Positions 1 to 10,361 of a DNA stretch of 64,000 nt are shown here, piece by piece. The translations under genes and the position numbers were made by a program. A model generated the notes under the pieces. It was not told the origin of the DNA. It saw only the letters and a program-made list of their open reading frames with translations, and searched no databases. Positions within the stretch are counted from its first letter, which is position 1, and each line of letters starts with the position of its first letter. Origin of the DNA: Nigrospora sphaerica (taxonomy: Eukaryota > Ascomycota > Sordariomycetes > Amphisphaeriales > Apiosporaceae); contig JAGVVL010000009.1 of the NCBI GenBank assembly GCA_018287875.1, positions 1,798,001 through 1,862,000 of the forward strand, given 5' to 3'.

Positions 1-1478
1 GAGTCGTGTCCTCTGGACCGGATGCCGAGGCTGGAGGAGCTCCTGAACAAGATCCTCGTCAAGGTCAAACGGGCAACTCTCAAACCAGAGTCCTCGGCGA
101 CCATGTCCAGTCTGGCCCCCGTTCCAACGATCGAAGACGACGGGTCTGGGTCCGAGGATGAGCGAAGCAGCTCATCGAGCATCAAAAAAGCCAAAACGCT
201 AATTGGGGACAACCTTAGCTCGCTTGGCATCTACACCCACAGTGAGCATTTCAAGAGTTTCGAATCGCACGCGGCCAAAACACCGTCACATATCTTCTCC
301 ATCAGCGAGACGAGGATCCTAGAGCTGCACACCACCAAGCAACAGGAGCTCTTTGCCCACAACCGGGACTATTTTATGCGGGCCTTCCCCCGGGGACTGC
401 GGTTCGACTCGTCCAACTTAGACCCGTCCCTGTACTGGCGCAAGGGAGTCCAGATGGTCGCCCTGAACTGGCAGTCCACGGACGAGGCCATGATGCTCAA
501 CGAGGCCATGTTCTCGGGTGAGAACGGGTGGGTACTGAAGCCGCCAGGCTACCTCAGTGGTGACCACGGCACCTCCCAGGCCGATGCCATTCCTCACCGC
601 ACGCTCACGTTGCGCATCGCTGTGCTCGCCGGCCAGCACATCCCCCTGCCTGAGGGCGCCGACAGCACAAGGTCGTTCCGGCCCTTTGTCAAATGCGAAC
701 TACACGTCGAGAAGCACGAGGAACGGTCCGGCGGGCCGATGGAGGGTAACGGCCGCCCTCTGGACGATTTCAAGCAGAAGACGGTGGCGGGTAAAACAGA
801 CCACCCTGACTTTGGCGCGCATAAGAACTTGCTGGAGTTTGTGGGCGTGCCCAAGGTTGTGGAACAACTCAGTTTTGTAAGGTAAGAGTTTCTACTTTTT
901 CACTGGTCGGCCGTCGGCGTGCGCCTCGCGGTGACGCCGGCGCCCTTGTCAGGAGTAAGCTGTCAACGCTTTCCCGCATTTCCCGCAATTCGTCCGAACC
1001 ACCGGGACCTTGGCGTTACAGCGGCGGGCCTGCTATCATCTGCTGTACGCTTCAAGGCGAGAAGCAGCCGAGTTGGCATGCGCACCCAGCCGTCGAGTGA
1101 CAGGGTGACACCAGAACGGGACACCAAAAGCGACAGCCGGGCGGGCAGCGGCCGGCATGCGGGACGGCGAGTGGCTCGCAGTGCCTAACCGCTTGATCCT
1201 TTCTCTCCTTCCGCCCCCGGATCCGAGGTTTCCTCGCCCGCGGCGGGCTTCATCCCACGAACATGCTCGCTGACGTGCCTCCTCGTTATAGGTTCAAGAT
1301 TGAGGATGCCGCCCCCCGGCTCGCCATTAGCCGCGACCCTTTCGCGTGCTGGGCCTGCATCCGCCTAGATCGCCTGAGGCCAGGCTACCGCTTCATCCAC
1401 CTCAAGGACCCCAAGGGGAACCCGACCCGCGGCGTGCTCCTGGTCCGTATCGAGAAGGAGCTGCACGGAGCCGTGTAG
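1..1478 (+). CDS. plc1: Phosphoinositide-specific phospholipase C, C-terminal part (5' end outside window)
   Basis: PI-PLC hydrolyses phosphatidylinositol 4,5-bisphosphate to inositol trisphosphate and diacylglycerol at membranes. The frame is open from base 1, so the start and the catalytic X domain lie upstream. Exon 1-881 carries an acidic/serine-rich X-Y linker, then a typical Y domain (NRDYFMRAFPRGLRFDSSN, WRKGVQMVALNWQ, GWVLKPPGYL), then the start of a C2 domain (TLTLRIAVLAGQHIP). A 410-bp intron (882-1291, GTAAGA...ATAG) joins in phase to exon 1292-1478, which completes the C2 fold (FVRFKIEDAAP ... GYRFIHLKDPKG) and stops at TAG. The join rebuilds a normal C2 core strand. The intron is long for this window, and an alternative small exon in it cannot be excluded. 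Domain order and motifs make the family call firm. Confidence 0.93.
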
Positions 1479-2775
1479 CCGATATAGACGGACCGGAACT
1501 CGGGCGGGTGTAATGTTACCATCCGCGGGTTCTCATGGGCCACGGCCGGATGAGCTTCGCCGCGGCAGTCTCGCCCCGCCGATGCCATCCGCAGCCGCCC
1601 ATTTCCCTTTTTCTTTGGCGTCGTTTTGTACGCCTACTGGCCTTGTTGTACCACGGGAGTTTAGGGTGTTTTACAAACGGATCAGCGGGCAACCGGCGCA
1701 AACTCGAGTAGGGATTATATCATATGGGAAGCTGTGCTGTAACTTACGCGCGAGAATGGCTATTGGTCGTTCGCATGCACTTCTTCAAAGACCCTGCCCG
1801 ATTCCATGTGACATATTCGCGTTGGTGACCTACTTTGGTTTGGTTCCTCTGCCAAGGGGGGGTGACATTGTGGCGTGTCGGCCGTCCGCGGCTGTCGCAT
1901 GTGCCGCCGAAGCGACTGGCGGCATCCCCGGCCCCTTGAAGCGCATGCCCTTCCGGGAGACCCTTGGCCGGCCGCCATCGCGAATTGGGTCTTGACAGCC
2001 CCGGGGTTGTAGATAGAAGGAGGGGAAGGCGCGTGAAAGACGCTCCCGGAGGGAATGGGGAGGGAGGCCAAGAGCGGACGAGGCTTGCTACTTACGTCAA
2101 CATCTCGACTTGTCTTACGATGCCTGTTGGCGTTGCGCCGCGCCTGCGACGCGATACGTCGGTTGGAGCGCCTCCGAACGGACGAAGTGTCGATTTGCAT
2201 GACCGTGGCCCCTGGTCCCGGTCACAGCAACGCAGCCTCGTCGCCAAAAACCCCAGGCTGCGCGCCAAAACATGTCCCCCCCCCTATAATCAGAGGGCGT
2301 GCGTACTTGGATGAACAGGAAGAGGGCGATGGGTATGAGTGAGCATGCCACTTCTCCCAACCCCCCGGTGCCGGCAGCGAGCGTCTACTGGAGCTGCCGG
2401 GACGCCGTCTACACATCCGTCGTCGTCGCCGCCGGCGGGTGACTGAGGGCCCAATGCCGCCGGGCTGGAAAGCGCCGTTACCGGGGCAGGCAACGAAACG
2501 ACGACGGTGGCATGCAAAAACTTGATAAGTTCCGGGTAGAGCTGAGGCTGGGTACGATGTACATCAATCAATCCCGCAGACAAACAAACAAACGGGGTGT
2601 GGAGCCCGCGTAGCCGAAGGGAGAGATGGATGGATGCCCCGGGGGTGGAAACCGGGGAGATTCAGAAGAACATTTCATATCCCCAGCTCGCAAGGAAACC
2701 ATTATCCAGGTTGCCTGCCATGTACCCTGTTCTGGCAGTCTGGGCACCTGACTTCCCTGACTCTAGCTTCCATCC

Positions 2776-2865
2776 CCTTCCTCCCCGTCTGCCTTCCTCC
2801 CCGTCTGCCTTCCTCCCCGTCTGCCTTCCTCCCTGTCTGCCTTCCTCCCCGTCTGCCTTCCTGCC
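2776..2865. repeat. 16-bp tandem repeat, CT-rich
   Basis: Five to six near-perfect head-to-tail copies of a 16-bp unit (CCTTCCTCCCCGTCTG). One copy has a C-to-T change (CCCTGTCTG) and the last is degenerate. The opposite strand is a purine tract with GGAAGG and GGGGA runs. It lies in the gene-poor spacer with no coding function apparent. Confidence 0.9.
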
Positions 2866-3669
2866 CTTGTCTTTGTGGGCTGCCAGGACCCCGGCATGCC
2901 CAGCGTCCATCATGTCTGCTTGGGAGGATACGTTTCGCACGAAAAGTACATAAGGCCCGACTGTCGTCCTCCACGCGCCCATGCCCGCACGCGACGCGAA
3001 GGTGACGAGCCGCCCGCGCCTGTCGTGTCTTGCCGGTTGTGCGTTCCTTCCCTTCCGCCACCCCCGGGTGGCCCCGTTACTCCATGGACCACAAAGTCTT
3101 CGCATGACGGATCACGCGGTTCGTTCCATCCGCCTCGGGCTCACGCACATCGGACCCCGCGGGCCCACTTCCTCTGTCCCTTTCCCCTGTCTCCTTCCCC
3201 CTGTCCCTTTCTTTCCCGTCGGCGCTGCCGCCACCCTCGCGTGGGCCTTTTTTTTAGCTTTCATGGTTAATGCCCCGGAGACGCCAGGGCGCGCGGAAAG
3301 CACAGGCGGGCGAAAGACAAGAATGCTGAGTAAGGCCGACGGGGAGGGGCACTGCCATCCCTTCCGCCCGGCCTAGACCCTCCCTAGCCGTCTTCCTCTT
3401 CTGGTTGATCCTCCCCGGCGGAAGCATGCTTTCGGTCTCGCGGGCGACGGCATCGATCAGTGGGTGAATGGGCTGACTCAATGCTCGACGGCGGCCCCCC
3501 TTCGCAGGACCCTTCTTACCCGTCCCGGACCTTATACCGCGCACTCCCCTGCCTGCCTGTGACGAGGAGAACCTGGATATGTGTGTACCGGGGAGTCGCT
3601 CTGGTAGCACAAGGCGAGACAAGGCTTGCCGAAGACGGAGAATATGTTCCTGTCCCCATCCGCTTCCTC

Positions 3670-3698
3670 CCGCCGCCGCCGCCGCCGCCGCCGCCGCC
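3670..3698. repeat. (CCG)n microsatellite
   Basis: About nine uninterrupted CCG triplets. Open frames across it (poly-Pro, poly-Ala, poly-Arg) are artefacts of the repeat. Confidence 0.9.
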
Positions 3699-5216
3699 CA
3701 CCCCTGCTCTTGAGGGTTGGCGGCTTCGCTGACATACAAACTGCAGGGATCCTGCAGTGGAGAGAACCGACGATGGCAGTCTTTGCTTCTTCTGCACACC
3801 GGAAATCCCTTCCCCACCCTCCTCTCATAGCGCGGGCTTGCGCATCGAACGTTCGGGACGGGAAATCTTCGACAGACCAGCTGATAGACGCCACTTAGCC
3901 AGTTTCAGGGCCGGCGGAGCTAGCCCTACGAAGCTGTTAGGCCGCTCTTTGGGTCCAGAATGGCCCCCTCATGCAATCCCCCGGCTGCTGGTGCGGGCTC
4001 GTTTCTATGGCCAAAGTCGAGCCGTGGTGGAAGTGCATAACTGCGAGAGGGGAGAAAATTCACGAACTTCGCAGGGAGCACCAATGCTTGAGGGGGGGCT
4101 GGCGAGTCACCCACCAGTAGACTTGCCACGGATGATGCGGATATGCAGAGATCCCGACCTCCCCTTGCCGAGTGGCAGGGGGAGGCGCCTCACACGTGGT
4201 ACGCGACCCTGGCACATACAGCCGGCCTCGACGACGCCTCAGGTAGAGACGTACAACGGAGCCGAGGCGGGCCAGCGCCAAGCGCCGGGAGCCCGGAACT
4301 CCTATTGGCCCCCAAACCGAGCGGCAGAACAAAGTCGCCGCTGTAACTCGGACATTTTGCTCGCGTGTTCTGGCCAGTTACACTGTTGCTGACCGAGCTA
4401 CGCCAACTTGCCGTGCGACTGAATAGTAGAAGCGTGCCCACCCGGGACTGCAGGTACGGACGGGAGTTTCCTCAGTATCCGAAGCCTGCCACAAGCCTTC
4501 ACTGCCCGCGTCCGAATACGACGAGTCACAGGGGGCCCCCGTCACCCTGGCCTGTCTACCGGCCACGAGCAGATAGAAGCTTAGGCGATAGGGCATCACA
4601 GGGGGGGCGGGTGCGTGGGCATGGCCGTGTCTTACTTGACGGTTTGGGGTGTGAGAGGGGTGTTGTCCTAACGGTGGACGGGTACCGGGGCGAATAGGAA
4701 GAGAACTGCCTTCTCGACCAGTTGCCCAATGTGGAAAGACGAGGTCACCATGATGCGACCCGACAATCTGGCACCAGGTCTATGCGAGCATCCTCGGATC
4801 CCACATGGCTCTATCTTTCACGACCCCCCTGGACAGCACTCGTCATGCCGTCTAAGGTGAAGTATTCGACGTAAGTGTCGGGCTGAACGGGTTGCAGCGG
4901 CCTTGGATATACTGACACGCCGAGGCAACACTGTAATACCCCCCTCCTCCCCCTTCTCTCTGTTTGATGCTTTGTTATTCTTTGCCGGCGGGCGGCGAGG
5001 GCGTAGCTAGTGAAAAGAAGTAAAGGCTCCAGGGTCTGCCTAATGGTGAGCGTGACCGTTCGAAGGGAGGGGTAGGGGCGTTTTGATCCGCACGCTGCAA
5101 GTCATTGGGCCGGCGCTCAGTGGCTACACGAACGCGCTTTTGGGGGCTGGCTTGGGGGTGGCCCGGCGGCAGGAATGTAGACAGGGCTTAGACGACACGC
5201 TTCTCCCGTTTCCATC

Positions 5217-5249
5217 GCGTGCGTGTGCGTGTGCGTGTGCGTGTGCGTG
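5217..5249. repeat. (TGTGCG)n microsatellite
   Basis: Five tandem copies of a GTGTGC hexamer in alternating purine-pyrimidine order, embedded in the gene-poor spacer. Confidence 0.85.
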
Positions 5250-7602
5250 AGAGGGATGGAGAGAGAGGACAGGCGTGGTCCGAACGACTCATCACATTCT
5301 CGCCTGGGTTTGGCCAGTTCGAGTTTGTGATCACATCGTCGCTCACCAGGGCTGGGCTTTCGCATCTCGAACGATCAGCGTGGGAGACCAGCAGTGACAG
5401 GACCGCACCCACACCGGTTTCTAACTTTAGGAGCAGTGGCTGTTACCCCCCTCTCCGAGGACGAACAAGTCAAGTCCGGGCCAAGACTGGCAGCGAGGGC
5501 CCTGCGCCGGCTTCCGTGACAGGTCACAAATGTCCAGGCTTGGCCCTGCGGCCTATCAAAGTGCGGGATCAAGATCTTATTCCCAATTCCCCTCGGCCTA
5601 GTGTGATGAGCCGGTCCGCGCCCCGGCCCGGAAAGGGACCCGGTGGGGATGGCGAGGAAGCAAACCACGCGTTTGACCGATAGCCGGGCGTAGCCACGCG
5701 GTTGGCAAGGAAGTGGCCGTACTGGGTGAGCAAGGAGCCGAGGCATCGTTCTTGTGCGCGCCCCAATGGACGTCGAATCTCGATCCTGGATTCGGTCTTT
5801 AACGGGGCCACGGCGTGTTGCTTGGCGGCGACTGACTGGTCATCCATGGGTAGGTAGGCGGCGCGCGCGACGGGAGTTACCTGCATGGAAAACACACATG
5901 GCAGTTGGGCGGGTACCTCGGTAGTAAGCAGGCATCGTCATACACCTGTGGATAAAGAGAGCTCATTACAGCCAGGGTGAGGGGGGAGTGAGTGGATGAG
6001 GGGAACAGTATGATGTAGTCAAGTACCACAGGCCGAGTGGACTCGAGGATAAGAGCATGCAGGCAGAGGCACCAAACCTTTGCGTGGATGCGCCGTTCTG
6101 CTCCCCTCCCCTGTGGCCTGCCGGTTTGGCGTGATGAAACATGGACCAGGCGAGATGCTTTCAAACAGCAACGGCAAACTGCATTGGCCATGGCCTTGAC
6201 AAGACGCTAGAGGAAAGTGACAGGCCTCGTGCCGCTGGCCACTCCGTATGGGTAGCTGAGCGAGCGGGGCCAGGGAAAGTGAGGGAGCCAGGGAAAGAAA
6301 AAAAGAACCGTGATCGGTAGCAATTGTCTCGGGTTTCTCCGTCCCCCAAGGTGTGCAGCATGCGCGTTCGCTTGCCTATCCTCATCCAAGCCCATGGTGG
6401 CATAGTACCGGGACAAAGGAGGAGGGGAATTCGGTACTCGGGCCTCCAAGGTATGTCTGGCCCAAGTGAACATGGCAACCGACGACGGGTGGAGGAGGAG
6501 AAGGAGGTTGCGCCCAAGAACAAGCAGGAGCGGCAGTCGTCTGCAGTACCTTGCCGCCCCCAATAGAGTCGCAACGAAGTTGCTCTCGTTGGTGGAACAA
6601 TAAGGGGCTCGCTCCGGAAAACCCGTGTGTCTCGTCCGTACTGAGCCGCCGGTCCCGAGGTGAGGCAGACGGCCGCGATGCCCTTGGCCCAAGAAAGCTC
6701 GCCGTATCGAGTTACATGGCCAACGACGACATGGGCATGCGCACAGGGTATGGGCATGAGCACAGGCATGGGCCACGACTTTTGCCGCTCTGGAGCCCTA
6801 TTACTGACGACCACGAAAGCCCCATCGGGAGGTGGGTTGGAGAACGGGTCGTCTCACCAGGTTGCCGAAGCTCTCGCTTAGAGACGATTGGCCCATCAAA
6901 AGCCGACGAGAGGTGTTCCCGCCTGTGGGGTTCCACCAGACCGGGCCCAATCACGATGCCCGCGGTTTGATCTGCAGCGCGAACGAAACACGAGTCCAAT
7001 AATAAAACCTTAATGTGAAAGGGAAAGCCCAAGTATGGAGGGTAGTGAAGGCTTTTCATTTCCGCTCTTGCACTCGCTCGGCATACCGCCGAGTATGTAC
7101 ATGGATGGCCCAGCCTGCGCCGCCAACGAGCTCTCGCAAGGTTGTCTACAACTAGAAACGTGACTGGTAGACAGTAGACACCCCGTCGACAGGGGCGAGG
7201 GCAGCGCCGACCAGGGGTTTCAACAAGGGCCCGACTAGCGCCGCCGTGGTGGAAGGGTGCGGAATATACTGTAGCACCCGCCATGTCGAGGTGTGGTATG
7301 CGTGGGGGACTCCTCTGACGAGCTGGACGTAAGAGAGGTATGTCTTACATGGGCTGGCTGTATGGAAGGATATACGAAGGTTCAGCTTACGAGACAGCTG
7401 CCATATACGCAGCAGCAGGGGCATATTGATTCCTTCGGGCCTCCATGTCATGGGTCTCTCGTTGGCAGCGTGGGGGGGGGAGGGGAGGGGCAAGGTGGAG
7501 GGGTGTTGTGCGCCTCCTAAGTAAAATATGTACTTCTTACTTATGGTGGTACCTCTATACTCACATTATCCATGTGGCATACCGACTCGGCCCGCCGACA
7601 TG

Positions 7603-7626
7603 ATACCTACCTAAAGAGGTAGGTAT
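7603..7626. repeat. Perfect inverted repeat of the TACCTACCT motif
   Basis: Arm ATACCTACCT (7603-7612), four-base loop AAAG, arm AGGTAGGTAT (7617-7626): a perfect 10-bp stem. It uses the TACCTA/TAGGTA word that recurs through the spacers. It is not followed by a T-run and is not near a gene end. Confidence 0.85.
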
Positions 7627-9797
7627 ACAATACCGTGCCATCCTACGTAGTATCCCAGAGGACCCAGAAGTACATACCGGAAGCAGGCCAGCCGGCGGAC
7701 GGGCAAACAGCCTCGGCGCGCATCTAGAGACAGATGCTGACAGGCTTGCGTGAAGGAGTGGTTACACGTCATTTGCCGTCGTCTCGGCCATCCTCCACGC
7801 CGTAGTTCCTTTTTTCTCTCCTTCGCGTCCGCACTGGAGGCCGGGCGTTCGGCGGCCGGCAAGCTCACAGCCATCGGGAGGGCCGGATTGTCAGCTGGGC
7901 TGTAGCCCGGCCATGGGCGAGGCGTCGTGAGAACGACAGAAGACTTGTGGTGACGGCCACTCTAGGCTTGGCGCTCGCTCAAGTAACCGTGCCGTACCGT
8001 GTGCCATGCGAGCCATGCGCTGCCCTGCCATGCCGTACCGTACCGGTGAGCCGGGCATCGGAATTAGCAGGACTTGCATCTGCAGCAGACGTAGCATGGC
8101 CCAGTAATGTCCCGGATCCCCGGTTATGGATGAACCATTCGGGGAAAGGTCCCCCCCCTTTCATACATAGCATCCCATCCAAGCCCGTCGAACCCTCCCC
8201 CCTCCCTCCCCCCACTACTTGGGACGCTCTTATCCTGTCCCAGGTTCAGTCAGTCCCAGTCCCAGCTCCGCTGGGGCGCAGCGGAAGGTGGGAACCGATT
8301 GCTAAACAGGCCGCGAACCCCTCCTCCCCTTGCGAGGCCCCATTGTGGTCCGCACGACGGACATGGAAACCACCGAGTCGGAACGAGGCCAGCGGAAACG
8401 CCCCGGCCGGGAGGGTTACTACGGTGTACGATGTGTTACTTTGTTGAGAGCGGATCTGCGCCGGAAGCTAGACTTGTAGACCTCTCGAGCCATGCCGCGA
8501 AACCTGCTGTCTGTCGATGACTTACATGTACCCGCGAACCGCGAACTAGTCGCCTGTCTCCTCCCCCGCCCTGCCATGGGATGAGGCTCTGAGCGGAACT
8601 GGGTACTCGAGTGCCCGAGGCGTCGAGCGTGGGCGGGCAGGGAGGCAATGCTGTCCGTCCCGTCATGGACATCCCGGCCGATAATTACCACTCCGACGTG
8701 CAGGGATTCTTTCGCCCTACCTTACCGATCGATGCAGACTTCACATCAAGTACATGCATCTGCATGCTTTGAGCTTGCCTAGTGCCGGTACAAGTACTGC
8801 TCACCCCTGCACGATACTACTCCTAACACCCCCCTTCCCCTCCAGAGCCCAGGTATCTAATTTTCTTTGCTTTTGCCTTGGGGCTGCTTCTTGCCTGCTG
8901 AGCTATCACAAAGCGTGCCGCAAACGAGTGATCGAATACTTTCCCCAGCCCAATTACGCTTACGACGCGCAAGGTTGCGGTCTCAGGAGCCCTCCCCATC
9001 TCCCTCCATTCAGTCCTGTGGGCCGCTCATGGATGGGACGACTGGCCCCTGGTCGACGACGTATTCGGGCTCCAAAAGACCCACCTAGATCTCGACAGCC
9101 ACCATCCATCTCACGCTTGCATGCCAAGGTCCCCTACTGTATCTAGGTTCAGGGCGTGGGAGCGGCTGCAGTGACGGCCTCCCCAATGTTCTCCTCCCCC
9201 GGTTGTCCAGTCGGGCTAGCACGCCCCCTGTCGAGCCTGTGTATCGCCTCCATTCCCGCGGTCGTCTTCCCCATTCGAAGCTATTCCCTGAATGTCGAAT
9301 CGTTCACCCGCCCCACGGTCCACACTAACGACCCGGTCACTCACCTAGCCCTCCTTCATGGCCCCGGCCGGCCATGGGCATCCCAGACATGGACAAGGGC
9401 GTCACGCAGTCCAGATCAATCAGGCGTTTGCGCAACAACGATAGGACGGACGGATGGCTTGACATCGGATGGTATGGATGGACAACTGCTTTTGCGCTTC
9501 TCGTCACCTGCGCCGTCCCTACCGTACGGTACGCACCTGCTTCTTTTTTCCCCTTAGTTTCCCTCGCCTTCCCTCGCCTTTCCCTCCCTTCCTCGTGACG
9601 TGGCTCCCACTGTTGCTATGCTCCCGCACTTCCTGTCGGATACGTACAGTCCAATCAGACCACGGCGCTGCCATTGTCCCTTTCCTCGCGGGTGGGAAGA
9701 AGCACGCAAGCCGTTACTGCTGCGGGAAATTGACGACGATCGAGTTGGTCTGCCCTTTCTCATGCTGGGCCCTGACCTGGTCGAGCCGGCCTAGTCG

Positions 9798-10142
9798 TGT
9801 TTGTCGACCCCATCATCCCTTCCCTAGCCCACTTGCAATATAAATACGACGCCTGTTCTCCCAGGACGAAGTCGTCTCAGTGCACCCACTCGGCCTTTCA
9901 TTCGCCTGTCGAGTTTACGCATACATTCTTCGAACCGGTGCTACTGCAATATACATTGACCGTCCCCCGTCCTCCCGTCCTCTACTTTCTATCCTTCCAC
10001 TCCCTCGCACCGCTCCTCTCTTTCCGCCGGCTTCCCTCCTTCGGCTCTTGCAGGACGCTTGGCTAGAATCCAAGCGCCGCCCTTCCCTCCCACCAACCTA
10101 ACCCTTCTCGTTGACCGAGTTGTCTTGTCGTCATAAGATACA
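9798..10142 (+). promoter_or_regulatory. Candidate promoter and pyrimidine-rich leader of the 55-residue gene
   Basis: A TATA-like AATATAAATAC lies at about 9838-9848. It is followed by about 250 bp of strongly pyrimidine-rich sequence (9955-10110), the usual look of a filamentous-fungal core promoter and 5' leader, ending about 30 bp before the ATG at 10143. Its position and polarity support the downstream small gene being real. The transcription start is inferred only. Confidence 0.5.
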
Positions 10143-10361
10143 ATGTGCTGCGACTCCGTTGCCCGTGTTCCTGTTGACTCCAAGGAGCAACATTCTGAGC
10201 GTGAGGGTACTCGGGACAACGGAACAGTCAGTCACGCCCCGTCTTGCTGATAGCTCGCCTGGCTAACCCAATGGCAGCCCCCCAGCATCCAATGCCCTAA
10301 ATGTGGCATATGGGTTCTTCGTGGCCGGTCGTGTCCCAACGATGGAACCCCTTGCTATTAA
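10143..10361 (+). CDS. Small Cys-rich protein (55 aa, zinc-ribbon-like), unrecognised family
   Basis: Two-exon model: 10143-10226 and 10278-10361, joined across a 51-bp intron with GTCAGT donor, GGCTAACC branch motif and GGCAG acceptor. Both exons are 84 nt and the splice is phase 0. The product begins MCC and has a charged middle. Its C-terminal half carries C-P-K-C-G, then W-V-L-R-G-R-S-C-P-N-D-G, then a final C-Y: a CxxC knuckle followed by two more cysteines, resembling a small zinc ribbon. There is no signal peptide or membrane segment, so it is probably intracellular. Unspliced reading gives only 35 codons and loses the cysteine motif. The well-placed TATA and pyrimidine-rich leader upstream support a real gene. 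I do not recognise the family, and metal binding is inference. Confidence 0.6.

Larger units (their letters stand above)
1479..9797. other. Long gene-poor spacer
   Basis: About 8.3 kb with many overlapping GC-driven open frames on both strands, none showing a recognisable domain or a coherent exon chain. It contains CT-rich stretches (2747-2870, 3154-3250), a 16-bp tandem repeat, a CCG run, a TGTGCG run, a perfect 10-bp inverted repeat at 7603-7626 and a degenerate TGCCGTACC-like repeat (7980-8045). No tRNA or rRNA gene was recognised. Non-coding transcripts cannot be judged from sequence alone. Confidence 0.6.

Noticed and set aside
3254..3817. 187-codon minus-strand frame with an Ala run
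   Set aside because: It runs across the CCG microsatellite and shows no conserved feature.
6161..7284. Long minus-strand open frames (217 and 190 codons)
   Set aside because: No domain, no hydrophobic or codon pattern of a gene, overlapping frames on both strands; explained by GC-rich composition.
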